Source of the DNA: Thermomucor indicae-seudaticae
Lineage: Eukaryota; Mucoromycota; Mucoromycetes; Mucorales; Lichtheimiaceae
Direction: 5' to 3'
Assembly (NCBI GenBank): GCA_000787465.1
Contig: JSYX01000071.1
Span: 23,193 to 87,192, forward strand
Length of the DNA: 64,000 bases
Shown here: in pieces, positions 9,391 to 21,580 of the stretch
Position numbering within the stretch: the first letter of the stretch is position 1
Layout: every line of letters starts with the position of its first letter
Notes under the pieces: generated by a model
Database searches by the model: none
What the model saw: the letters and a program-made list of their open reading frames with translations, nothing else
What the model was told of the DNA's origin: nothing
Position numbers and translations under genes: made by a program

Positions 9391-10813
9391 ATGCGCGCCC
9401 TTCTCGCTCAAGAGATCGACATGGAAGAGCTTTTCGAGGAATCCATTAGCGATGACGAAGAATTTGTAACAAAGCGTAATTTGATCAAGTATTGATTCAT
9501 ATTTAGAATGCTAACTCGTCGTAATTTTAGCCGAGGACGAGGTGGTGGATACCTTCGACTCTGACTTTGAGATCGAGTCTTCAGAAGAAGAGCGCGAGCA
9601 AGAGGAACTCGGTCGTCAAGAGGACAGACAAATCGCATTAGAAGAGCGACAGGTTTGTAAACTTACATATGCATTCTCCAGCTGGAAAGAGGTGTTAATA
9701 GGTTCATAGGCTCGGCGGACAGTGCACAAGACTTTCCAGTTACCGAAGCCAAAGTCTCTTCAACCTGCAAAACAGAAAGAACAGAAACCTGCCGAAGAAC
9801 AGAGAAAAGTGCGACGGAGGCAAGTATCGGTCCATGACACTACGGAGACCGGCGTGCTAGCAGGGACTCGACAGTCTTCACGATCGACCACGATTCGTAG
9901 TCGTTTACATGTGGAGGAACAGATACGGGAGTACGAATTAAAAAAGGTAAGCTGACATGCCTTATCCGTCATGTATCGTGTCTAGACGTGTGTTTCATAG
10001 GCTCAGCTACCACGGCGTGATCGACCGGTTGTAAAACGAATGACGCAAGAAGAACTTTTGGCCGAAGCAGAAATCACCGAGCGTAAGAACCGCGAATCAC
10101 TTGAGCAATGGCAACAAAAGGAAGCAGAGAAAAAAGCAAAGGCAAAGAAGAAAGAGGCCAACAAAATCAAAGGGCCCTTTGTACGCTATTATTCGTATAC
10201 AGATGGGAGACCAGATCAACGTCCTAAACGTCGAAAGATCATCATGATCTCATCTACGCCCGAAGGCAAGAACGTCCAGACTGAAATTACCGACCCTGAA
10301 GCAATTGCATGGCAGGAGAAATTGGATTTTGAGGACAGTGACATGGTTGGGCGAAATTTAATTTCGTTCTTGGATTATCGGCCAGAAGGACAGACGTCAG
10401 AGTCACTGACTGGGCTCTCAGACCGCGATCTTGATAAAGCAGACTTGATACCAATGCTTGAACCATGGTCTCATCGACCTTCACGTCCAGCTAATCCAAT
10501 TTACTGTCCAGTGACTGGGTTACCTGCTCGGTACCGCCACCCGAAGACGCTTATACCATATGCAAATGCTGAGGCATACAAGGTCATACAAGCTTGTCTC
10601 AATCACGACATGGTTTGGTATGCAGACATGGGCATCTTTGTCGGGGAGCCATGCGGTGCAACGGGTGTGCCTGATAATTGGGAACAAGCAATGCGTGGTC
10701 AAGTCAAAAGTGAATCAAAACCTCCAGAGCAGCGTACACATCGCAGTACGGAGTCGAGCGAACCGAAACGCACGCGTCAACGACCATCTCGCGTATCGCC
10801 ATCACCCAAATGA
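9391..10813 (+). CDS. VPS72: Vps72/Swc2 (YL1), histone H2A.Z-binding subunit of SWR1
   Basis: About 419 residues in four exons: 9391-9475, 9531-9652, 9710-9946 and 10001-10813. The N-terminal third is acidic (SDDEEF, DSDFEIESSEEE), the part that in Swc2 binds H2A.Z-H2B. A basic stretch follows, then FVRYYSYTDGRP. The C-terminal YL1_C domain reads CPVTGLPARYRHPKTLIPYA and ends DMGIFVGE. The protein is a subunit of the SWR1 chromatin remodeller, which exchanges H2A for H2A.Z. The exon 1/2 join uses donor gtaatt at 9476, which keeps frame (FVTKPEDEV); the earlier gtaaca donor does not. A Ser/Pro/Arg-rich tail follows YL1_C. SWC4, another SWR1 subunit, lies at 51.4-53.2 kb. Confidence 0.93.
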
Positions 10814-11017
10814 GTAACCAAGATCCTATACCTTCGTCACACCTTTCCCCTTCCAGCATTTGTACATATTGCTTCCGCGCAAGAAATCAAAATTGCATTC
10901 TTATATATAATTAATGATGTAGTAAATGACGATGCAAATGTATGACAATGATGTTACGACCTGTAGGAAATATTGTACTATTAATTTACGGACACTCCTT
11001 GCGTTTCGATGGGACAC

Positions 11018-12272
<1,255 letters not shown>

Positions 12273-12708
12273 GTTCCTAGTTATAATGCAAGTATGCGGA
12301 AGCGTTTGGTCTGTGAAGGAGAGAAACTTTTTTTCTTGAAACCTCAGGTCAGCGCAGTCTCTTCGGAGTTGCGCAGAGCAAAAAGCCGAAGTTGGACACA
12401 GTTGTCCTTCATTGTGGCTTCGTCCGGGCAACAAGTTGTTCTGGCTGCCATGGCTGTGAGGCACAAAGTGAGAAGAATTTTAGGTATGATGTGATTTGCA
12501 TAAAACGGCCATAAAGCCGATGATAATGCAAAAATCAGTGCTTTTTTGATCGTGATTTTTCCAAACAATGATGCTGTATGTGAAGGGAAAACAAGCAAAA
12601 AAATGTGGCCCATATTCGCCGCTGACATTTTTCATGCCGCTGATTCCCTTGCCTTATATCAAAATCAAGTCGAATTCTTTATTTTCTCGTTTCCTTTCTC
12701 GCCTTTTC
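12273..12708. other. Divergent intergenic region, HMT1 / PPxY protein
   Basis: 436 bp between opposed starts. Short open frames on both strands overlap one another and show no recognisable sequence. It presumably holds both promoters. Confidence 0.4.
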
Positions 12709-13167
12709 ATGGCAGTCAATAGCGGGCAAGGATCTGACGGCGCTGGCGCTGAAGCTGCTCGTTCACCCGAACTGCAGCAAGTTCTTGTCGACTCAGAGAA
12801 GCACACGATGAAGCCACCACCTTATTCACCCGATACCACGGTTGCATCTGATATGGAGACTACCGAAATACGTGCCCCACCTCCGCCCTATTGCTCTACT
12901 AGGAGTGGACCCTTGCCCTTGCTGGCTGTCAATTACGGAAACATACCACGACCTGAGGGTTATCCAAGCAGCTGTAGCAGCAGCAGCCTGAGGAGGAAGC
13001 CGTTAAGCGTCCGATGTGCATGGTATCTTAAAAGCTGGAAAGCCGTGATACTTGAAGCACGATGGACATTTGTCGGGTGTTGCTCATGCCTTTTCCTCAT
13101 CATACTTGTCATTGTCATTGTCGTAACTGTTACGCCAAGACTAAACAGAGGACATTTTCATCACTAG
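12709..13167 (+). CDS. Small C-terminally anchored membrane protein with two PPxY motifs
   Basis: Intronless, 152 residues if started at the Met in tttcATGGC. Upstream in-frame Met codons exist, but the sequence there is hydrophobic and looks like 5' UTR. The N-terminal half is soluble and carries two PY motifs, KPPPYSP (about residue 36) and APPPPYC (about residue 57), the ligands of WW domains in NEDD4/Rsp5 ubiquitin ligases. A Ser-rich linker follows, then one strong transmembrane segment (FVGCCSCLFLIILVIVIVV) near the C-terminus and a short basic tail. This is the architecture of adaptors that bring Rsp5-type ligases to membranes, with the PY motifs on the cytosolic side if it is tail-anchored. 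I recognise no family; the role is inference. Confidence 0.6.
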   Translation: MAVNSGQGSDGAGAEAARSPELQQVLVDSEKHTMKPPPYSPDTTVASDMETTEIRAPPPPYCSTRSGPLPLLAVNYGNIPRPEGYPSSCSSSSLRRKPLSVRCAWYLKSWKAVILEARWTFVGCCSCLFLIILVIVIVVTVTPRLNRGHFHH

Positions 13168-14753
13168 TTAGTTCCCTTAAACCCCTTTACAGTTTTCTTT
13201 AGTGCCCTCACTCAGTAATCAGAGTCACCTCCTTTTTGTAGCGCCTGCCTGACTTTCTGGTCTCGCGTAAAGCTAATCATTCAGATCTGAATATACCGAG
13301 ACAAACGGAATGCTGGACTTTTACAAAGTTATTAATAAACATTAATGAACGTACTTTAGTACAACAGTGGATTCTTGTTGAGAGGTGCCATTAAACGATA
13401 ATACCATGCCGTGCAGATGGACAATCTTTGCTTTGGGTTTGCTATGCGACTACACGACTTTAAAGACTGCCACTTGATGAAAGCGAGTCCCAATTGGTTC
13501 GAGCCACTAAACTTATTCGCTTCCTTGGTGACTCGATACAATGGGACCCCGCCTAATGCAACGGCTGTTCTAGTTTCCGATTTTGTGTCCATCAACTATT
13601 CCACAAGCCCATTCTTTATTTGAGCATCGTCGAAGAAGCAGACATGTCCAGATATCTTCGGACCTCATTTTCCATGAAGGCATTCATATAGTCAGATGCT
13701 ACTAACCATTTCCTAAAACGATCTGCTATTAGCAATCATAGAACAACACTGAAAACCAAAGCAAAGACCATCCCGCCATGCAAACAAATCTTGCTTATAG
13801 TTGTATTTGAAGGTTCTTCTGAGGCCCCTCTTTAAGAATTGGAAAGACCGCAAATTCTTTTCATCTCTTTGCTGACCACATCCTTCTTCCCACTTTTTTC
13901 TCTTCGCCAGAGGGCATTACGTGTTCACTTTCAGTTTCAGCATCTCACAACTTCGTCACAGACTTCCACACAACATTTGTACGCCAGCGGTGCGAATGGC
14001 GCAACTTGATGCTGCTGAATTGCGAAAAGCGAGATCACAATGACAGATATTGTGATGAATCGTTTTGCCATTCCGGCAACATACGTTTGCAGTAGCACCA
14101 CAAATACGTTCTATGCCTATGGACGCTCTTGGCGAAAAATTTCCGTGTTTTTTCTTGGGAGGAAAGGCGTCCATTGTGCGGGTGGTCAGATTTGCGCAGA
14201 TGAACAACTACGTCATGCTTTGCACCTCTCCGAAATGAAGATTGGGTAACTGGGTCACATGTATACTTAGGAAGGGCTGGCTCTAGACTGATGCTGTTAA
14301 GGTGGGTGGAAGATTGGACACAAAGAGAAGTGGGCGGCCTTTCATTCGTTAAATGAATATGGTAGATAAGGACTGTCGCTGTCTTCTGCCAGTATGAAAA
14401 CAGTAGAACGATAAGTATGGTGTGTACCTCTGAAACTGCATACCGAGCTATTGCAACATGCAGCTAACGGTGTTACAAATTGCAGAAGGCCGGGAAGTTG
14501 CATTGGCTTTATACATTTCCAGGGATTCCTGAAACTCGGTTGCAACAGGCCGGGTGTTGCAATGGGCGGGTTTGCGATAAGCCATGGATAAAGCAAGAGT
14601 CCGGCCAATGTCACTTGGAGATATTAAACTTGGGTCAGCGCTGCTGCTGAGAGAACATTCTTCGAAAACGTGTCCGTCGGAAATTTATCCTATGGTTTGG
14701 ACCACTATTTTTTGCTCGTTTGTGGACGAACTTTCTCTTCCTCTCCACAAAAG
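13168..14753. other. 1.6-kb intergenic stretch
   Basis: No gene was recognised. The opposed open frames around 13356-13623 and 13956-14249 are shadows of each other without family likeness. A short repeated motif lies at 14480-14566. Confidence 0.35.
14480..14566. repeat. Two copies of a 27-bp GC-rich word, 60 bp apart
   Basis: Copy one is ttgcagaaggccgggaagtt plus gcattgg (14480-14506). Copy two is ttgcaacaggccgggtgttg plus caatgg (14540-14565). Each copy is itself bounded by ttgca words. They lie about 190 bp upstream of the G-gamma start, so could be a regulatory duplication; no factor is assigned. Confidence 0.45.
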
Positions 14754-15086
14754 ATGCCCGAGAACACCAAGGCGGCGAAAAAGAAACGCCACCAGCACTT
14801 TACGGAGTCCAAGCTTAATAAAATGCTGGAGTACAGGCAGCGGCTTCAAGAAGTCCTTGATATGCCGCGAGTGCCTGTTAGCGAGGCATCAAAAAGGTAA
14901 ATCGATGATACATCGGCCCAAGCAGAAAATGACATTATGAGGACTGAATCATGGATGCACAGTTTGATCGAGTATTGTAGCTCGACATATGATCCGATGC
15001 TGCCGTCCATCTGGGGACACGTCGAGCGGTCTGAGGACCCTTATGCGCCGCGTGGCAAGAAGTTTCTTTGCTGCAACATTGTGTGA
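14754..15086 (+). CDS. STE18: Heterotrimeric G-protein gamma subunit (Ste18-like)
   Basis: 95 residues in two exons (14754-14896 and 14942-15086). The coiled-coil start LNKMLEYRQRLQEVLDMPRV is followed by the conserved core LIEYCSSTYDPMLPSIWGHV, then EDPYAPRGKKF and the C-terminus CCNIV. The last four residues form a CaaX box (CNIV) for prenylation, with a second Cys just before it, as in fungal gammas that are also palmitoylated. It pairs with G-beta for pheromone or nutrient signalling at the plasma membrane. Splicing requires an acceptor ending GAG (ttatgag), because CAG/AAG sites nearby break the frame; the intron is 45 nt. Length is typical for the family. Confidence 0.9.
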
Positions 15087-15118
15087 TTTGTATATACCTA
15101 TCATTATTGTTATTATTA

Positions 15119-15167
15119 ATTGATTAAATTGTAAATACTTTCATTAATACTATGTAATTTAATCAAT
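15119..15167. terminator. 12-bp perfect inverted repeat downstream of G-gamma
   Basis: attgattaaatt at 15119-15130 and its exact complement aatttaatcaat at 15156-15167 enclose a 25-nt loop, starting 33 bp after the stop codon. It could form a hairpin in the 3' UTR. Its function in mRNA ending or stability is a guess. Confidence 0.35.
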
Positions 15168-17278
15168 ACAGCCACATGTCGAGTCGCCAGGAATCCGGTC
15201 GACGGTGCTTGGATTCCATGTCTTCAACAGCTTTCGAAGCAACACTTGGAAGAACCTTTCTTTACACTCTCATCAGCAAATGACCAAGACGCCGTCACCG
15301 GTATGTCAAGGATTATAGGACATGACTAAACGTTAGAGTATCACTTGCTCCATTCTGTCTGGTAGCCTATTCCACAAGTTTGGAGAGTGATCTCATGTTG
15401 ACCCTTATTAGCGTGTTGGCCTTTGTCATCCTAAACAAAGTGCCTGCCAGCACATACTCAAAGCATAGCACACTTCCTTATTCCGTGATTAAACTTTATC
15501 AGTCGTAACTGAAAATTTAATGCCCATTGATATCTGCACTACGAGTCTTTTGCTGCGCCCGTGAAGTATATAAGCTTTTGTACTTGCTAGTAAAAGCTTG
15601 ATGTGGGACCCGACTAAGAATGCTTTTCGTTGGGAAACACTCTATAGATGATCACATGAAGCGATTTCCATGAAGTTCCGTGGTCTTTACCCAGCACGAT
15701 CATCTTCACATGAAGTTTGAGCCAAAAGATTGTGAAATCAAACATCTATTCCTGCACCAAGCAGGACTGACTTGCCGAAGTTCCCCTATAAAGATGTGAC
15801 GTAAGATATATAAAGCACGGTCTAAATGTCCATGCCATTTAGCTTTTTCTCCTTGACCATCATGATTTCTCGATGTGTTATCTCCACTTCTTCCAAGGCT
15901 TTATCGGGCTTCAAGATAGTCGCATCATCGGCAATCACAACAATGGGCCGATACGCTGCGTATCACACTACTGACAAATCGACGGAGAAAGAGCGAAACG
16001 ATGTACAGACCGAAATCACGCAACAACAACAACAACATCATCATCATCAAGTGGCAACTCTGACGGATACAACATACCATGCTCCTCACTGTGACGTTCA
16101 TACTGTAGATGGCGACCAAGTATCTTTCAGCCCAGCTGTGAATGCTGTTTTTGACGACTAGTCGCCCGTTTACCACATCACCCCATATTCCCTTCCTTCC
16201 AAATTGTATATAATTCATCTGTGCTTGCCCTTTGTATTTTAAGAGCTTTCTGCTCAAAAAATATAACATCTGAAAACTCGACTCTTGCATAGTACTGGCT
16301 GTCTTTCTTTCATGGGTATCATCGTAGACAGCGATGTCTGTCAGAGTTACGATATGTGTTTATTACTATCATCCGAGATACTACGGAAATGTATCTATAA
16401 GGCCGTGGTACCATGATATCGAAGGACAGAGGCTTTCATGGAATAACCATAATAATGTACTCTGCTTTTTCGGTTGATCCCCGCTGGTGTTCTCGAGAAA
16501 AACCAATCTCAGTAATTATGATAGATCGTGAAAGCTTCCGTCCATGGCGTCGAGTGGTCCCAGCAGCATTGGAAGCCTGATACTCAGGAACAAGCTGACA
16601 AACTGGCCCTCTTAGGGTTCTTAAAAGGTTGGAGAGGTCAATGGTGTCAACGAAACCAGGAGTGGTGCCAAAGTAGAGGTGGCCCTGGAAATATAAAGCA
16701 CGCCAGCAAAATAGGATCAAATCGCTGCGTTGATGCTCCTGAAGTCGAGGGTGCTATGGCACTATCGTCGACCCATACATCCATACCGTCGCTAATTGTC
16801 ATGGGTTTTGGATAGCGGGCATTTATGCCATTTCAAGCCTTAATTCAGAGCTATACTTTGGTCGGGTGTGCAATCGGGAATTGACGACGTCCTCATGCTT
16901 CTCTTTGAGTTTGACCAGCTGTTCGTACAATGGCCAAACGCCTTATGCATCGAAGCGTTAGTCTGTTCGAAGCTGTCTCAGAGACGTATAGTGCTTCCGG
17001 GTTATAGTTTCACGTGACAAACCGACAAATTCCGCTTGCGGTTATCCGGACAACGACTGGCCGAATATCAAAATTTTTGTGATTTACTACTTCTTCAGTC
17101 TCCCCACGAACCCTGTTTGAGCTAAGCGGCTCCTCCTTTCTGCATCTCCATCACAGGGAAGACTTGCACACCTGCATTCTGTCTCTCGAGCCATACATTT
17201 CTCTTTCTATTTCTTCTTTTCTTTCTGTACATTTATTTCATTGCATACCCCACAAATCATAAATAAGAAGGTTTCCAC
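15168..17278. other. 2.1-kb intergenic stretch before PRPP synthetase
   Basis: No gene was recognised with confidence; one weak open frame is listed at 15826-16161. Opposed frames at 16436-16815 overlap on both strands without recognisable features. The last ~80 bp before 17279 are rich in TTTCT, a pyrimidine tract common just upstream of well-expressed fungal genes. Confidence 0.35.
15826..16161 (+). CDS. Doubtful small open frame with Gln/His run
   Basis: 111 codons. The second half contains a QQQQQHHHH run and a THYH/HC-rich segment that looks more like protein than random sequence; the first half does not. It might be the last exon of a gene whose upstream exons I cannot find, or chance. 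No family was recognised. Confidence 0.2.
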   Translation: MSMPFSFFSLTIMISRCVISTSSKALSGFKIVASSAITTMGRYAAYHTTDKSTEKERNDVQTEITQQQQQHHHHQVATLTDTTYHAPHCDVHTVDGDQVSFSPAVNAVFDD

Positions 17279-18443
17279 ATGGCTGACAATTCCATCAAGA
17301 TATTTACTGGCAACTCTCATCCGGAACTTGCTAAACTGGTCGCAAGGCGCATTGGTATTGAACTTGCCAAGGCCCAGGTCTTAAAATACTCGAACCAGGA
17401 GACGTCCGTTACGATTGGTGAATCGGTGCGAGACGAAGACGTCTTCATTATTCAGTCTGGTTGCGGTGAGATCAATGACAACTTAATGGAACTCCTTATC
17501 ATGATTAATGCCTGCAAGACCGCTTCTGCACGACGTATCACTGCCGTCATCCCGTGCTTCCCTTACGCGAGACAAGATAAAAAGGACAAGAGCCGTGCTC
17601 CAATCACAGCCAAGCTGACAGCCAACATGCTCACGGTGGCAGGTGCCAACCATGTCATCACAATGGATCTGCACGCCTCTCAGATTCAAGGTTTCTTTAA
17701 TGTGCCTGTGGATAATCTTTACTGCGAGCCATCCATGATCAAATACATTTCGACGAAGATTGCCAATTGGGAGAACGCCATCATTGTTTCGCCCGATGCA
17801 GGCGGTGCAAAGCGGTAAGTGTTGTTTTCTCTCCTGAGTATGGATATACAAGACAGGCCATTCGGACCGTTATCTGACGATGCTTGTCGGAAAGTGCAAC
17901 CTCGATTGCGGATCGGTTGAACCTTGACTTTGCACTGATCCACAAGGAACGCAAGCGTGCTAATGAAGTATCACGTATGGTTTTGGTTGGGGATGTACGG
18001 GGCAAGATTGCCATTCTTGTCGATGATATGGCGGATACTTGTGGTACCTTGGGTTTAGCGGCCAAGACGCTGGTCGAAAATGGTGCCGAGAAGGTGTATG
18101 CCATCGTTGCCCACGGGATCCTGTCCGGCAAGGCGATCAAGGTGATTAACGAGTCTGTCATTGAAAAACTCGTAGTCACCAATACGATTCCGCATGAAGA
18201 TAAGATGGTAAGAAACAAGACAAAAGCAAGATGATTCGAAAGACGACTTACTGGTATACACAGGCTGTCTGCCCGAAACTTGATGTGATTGATATTTCAC
18301 CAACGCTCGCCGAAGCAATTCGCAGGTAAGTGAAACTAACGAAGATATTTATTTGTACTGGCTATATTTATTAAACTCTCCGTTCATATAGAACGCACAA
18401 TGGCGAGTCTGTATCTTATCTGTTTTCGCATGCTCCCGAATAG
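17279..18443 (+). CDS. PRS: Ribose-phosphate pyrophosphokinase (PRPP synthetase)
   Basis: 320 residues in four exons: 17279-17814, 17895-18207, 18264-18325 and 18392-18443. It converts ribose-5-phosphate and ATP to PRPP for purine, pyrimidine, His, Trp and NAD synthesis. Visible motifs are the ATP-binding [20 protein letters not shown], the [15 protein letters not shown] segment, the flexible loop [10 protein letters not shown], and the PRPP loop [13 protein letters not shown]. The end, [17 protein letters not shown], is typical of class I enzymes. Length equals that of the short yeast isoforms (Prs2-4). Which paralogue it is cannot be told from sequence alone. A pyrimidine-rich 5' flank precedes the start (gtttccacATGG). 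Confidence 0.95.
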
Positions 18444-18759
18444 CTGCTATAGAACTTGCATTCTTTTTATCTCGCGCTATCTCTTATACAGTTCTCGAAA
18501 AAATTACATTTTTCATTTCATTCACGTACAAAAGAGAAAGCAAGAATATTGCCATAATCAGAATCCAAAAGAGAACCCTAAATAAAAATCGGCGATGCCC
18601 ATTGTTATTCAGCAATGATACTGGTTTGGTTTGTTTTAATGCTTAAGCAAATTTCAATGGGTTGCCAAGCACAGCCACCAGAACAAATGGTCACGATTTC
18701 CTTCTGAACATACCGAAATTCAGCGCTGTTCCTGTTCCCTTTAAAGCAATAACTTAACC

Positions 18760-21580
18760 ATGGCTGCCAGAAAGCACAAGAGCAAGCAAAAGAACAAGCA
18801 AAAGCATAATCAACCAGCGAACAATGGCAGAGTGTCAAAAACCAGAGATGTCAAGGCAAAGCCTGCATTGAAGAATAAAAAGAATGGTAACGGTGACCTC
18901 AAAGTTGCTCCTCCGAGTAATCGATCTCTAATAACGATCGAGCACAGGTCAAAAGCCAGAAAAGCCAAAGAGCAAAAAGGACAACAAAAAAAAGGATATG
19001 AAAAAGTAATGGTTGAGATGAAGTCGAAGGAAACAGAGATAAAAGAGGCTCACGGTTGCGTTTCACCGATCTAGAATGTCAGTCGAGGATTTCTTTAATG
19101 GCGGTTTTGACGAAGACGACTCGGATGACCTTGATAAAGTGAGAAGAGTGCGACGGAACAACAGGCTTTGACGTCGTGAATAACATTTGTCTTCTTTCAG
19201 GAGCTGGAGGCGCTTGAACAGGTGCAAGAGGAAGTCGACGAAGACGTGTCTATGGACGAAGAGGACGAAGAGCCGGAACATTCAAAGACGCATTCTGCGT
19301 CGGACGATAGTGAAGACGAAAAGGAAATTGAAAATGATGTAGAGGAGGAGCCAGACTCTGATGTTGCGAACGAGAAAGACGAAGATGACAGAGCAGAATA
19401 TGAGGATCAAGAAGAGGATGAAGGGGAAGAAGAGAAGGAAGAACGCGAGCGTGACTCAGGCAAAAAGTTAAAAAAGGATATTGAAGAACACAAAAAAGCA
19501 CTGGAAGAGCTGAAAGACACGGACCCAGAGTTTTACAAGTTCCTTCAAGAGGAAGGAAAGGAATTGCTGAACTTTGACGAATCGGCCGATGATATTGATA
19601 GTGAGGAGGAAAAGGAGGACAATGAAAATGCTGGCTCGGAGTCAGAAGAAGATGTGGATATGGAAGAAGCATCAGAAAATGAAAGCAGTGACGAGGAAGA
19701 AGATGTAAGTGGTGCACACTTGGAAGAGAGTCAAAGCTACAGCGACCTGGAAGTCGTCAATAAAACGATGGTGGAGACCTGGTTGCAGCAGTTGGAGAAG
19801 AACCACAACGTCAAGGCATTAAAGAAGTTACTGTCTGCTTTCAAGACTGCCGCTAGGATGGCAGACGACGAGCAAGATGCTAATGTCACGTTTACCTACC
19901 GAATTGTCGATCCCAACGGTAAGACTTTATAAGCATATTGGAGTTATCGATCGCCTCACTTATTGTCTTGCAGTGTTTAACTCGGTTATTCTGGGTGCAA
20001 TGCGACATGTTCCACTCGCTTTCAATCATCATCTTCGATTATCCAAATCAGGAAAATGCCCAATGACCTCTTCCCGATGGCGCCCTTTCCAGTCCATGAT
20101 CAAATCCTATATCAACAATCTTTTGCATCTTTTGAAAAACCTTACGGATTCTGACATGCTGTATCTGGTTGTCAGAGAAGCGGAGAAGTGCTCGCTGTAT
20201 TGGGCATGTTTTGAACGGGCGGCAAAAGAATACATCAAGGTATGCATTCCTTGGAACTTCTATATCGTAGCGCTCTGATGACTAAGACTTTCGCGACTTG
20301 CTAGGTTCTGTTAGATTTATGGTCAAATTTCTCCTCGTCCGATAACGTGCGTATCCAGAGTTTCCTCGCGCTTCGATCATTGGCAACAGCACCGGTCCCA
20401 CCCAAGTTGAAGTCTTCCCATTATTTGGACCTTTGCCTCAAAAACATATATCTCACGTTTGTCCATAACTCAAAAACCACCAATGTACATACCTTGCCAG
20501 CCATCAACCTCATGCGCAACTTGGCAGTACAGCTGTACGGTATCGATCAAGAATTGAGTTACCAACAGGCCTTCGTGTATATCCGGCAGCTGGCTATTCA
20601 CCTTCGTAGTGCAATGCAACATATGACAAAAGTATGGACTTACTCTTTAATTCGAAGGAACGGTGGTCCTTATGTTTCTATATAGGAGAGCCATCAGACT
20701 GTCTACAACTGGCAATATATTCACTGTATCGATTTCTGGTCGAACGTGCTTGCAGCACACTGTCAAGATGAAGAATCCCCATTACGGCATTTGATTTATC
20801 CTCTTACACAGGTTGCTCTTGGAGCTGTCAGGTATGAAATGTGCTTCAAAGAAAACTACCTTCGTTCTGCTAACTCTGCTTGGTATTAGGTTGATCCCTA
20901 CAGCACAATATTTCCCCTTACGGTTTCATGTTTTGCGTTCAATGACGACTTTAGGCCAAGCGACAAAGGTCTTCATTCCCTTGACACCTTATCTTCTCGA
21001 AGTACTCAACAGCCCTGAGATGGCGAAGCAGGCGAAACCCTCCACTCTTAAGCCTCTGGACTGGGATGTACATCTCCGGGCACCGAAACAATATTTAGGT
21101 GGTCGTGTATATCAGGTACTTTATTGCTTAACTAAGCAAGAGCCAGGATGAGATCTAATGTGTTTTTTGTAACGTTCCAGGACGGCATTTTTGATCAACT
21201 TTATGAATGTACACTAAATTATTACAAAGGCTACTTCCATCATATATCATTCCCGGAAATGGTTATTCCAAGCATTGTGGCGGTAAGATTCATTGCGCGC
21301 TTTCTGCTGGACACTGTCCACTAACATTTCTCTAGATCAAGCGGTTTGTCAAGAGAACCAAGAACTTGAAGGGTGGCAAAAAGCTGCACTCACTGGCGGC
21401 CAAGGTAACTTCCATCACCAAAAGATAAAAAAATGAACGTCTGTATTTATTGGTTGCTTTATGTAGTTTGAGGTTAAGTCAAACTTCATATTGACAAAGC
21501 GGGCAGCCATCGATTTCAGTCCATCGGACGAGGAAAAGGTCAAGAACTTCGTGGACGTTATGCGGCAATTCCTTCAGTAA
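18760..21580 (+). CDS. NOC2: Nucleolar complex protein 2 (NOC2)
   Basis: About 680 residues in ten exons. It partners Noc1 and Noc3 in intranuclear transport of pre-60S ribosomes. The Lys-rich N-terminus ([10 protein letters not shown]) leads into [11 protein letters not shown] and a long acidic tract (about residues 130-280) with [20 protein letters not shown] between. The conserved core follows: [67 protein letters not shown] and a C-terminal VMRQFLQ. The exon 1/2 join (19022/19075) is the least sure, since the frame requires an unusual donor gtcgaa. The other junctions (19138/19201, 19918/19974, 20239/20305, 20631/20686, 20831/20890, 21115/21181, 21282/21336, 21404/21467) are normal and keep frame. 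Confidence 0.92.

Noticed and set aside
9466..9530. Donor gtaaca at 9466 for the first VPS72 intron
   Set aside because: It puts exon 2 in the wrong frame; the donor at 9476 keeps the acidic YL1 sequence.
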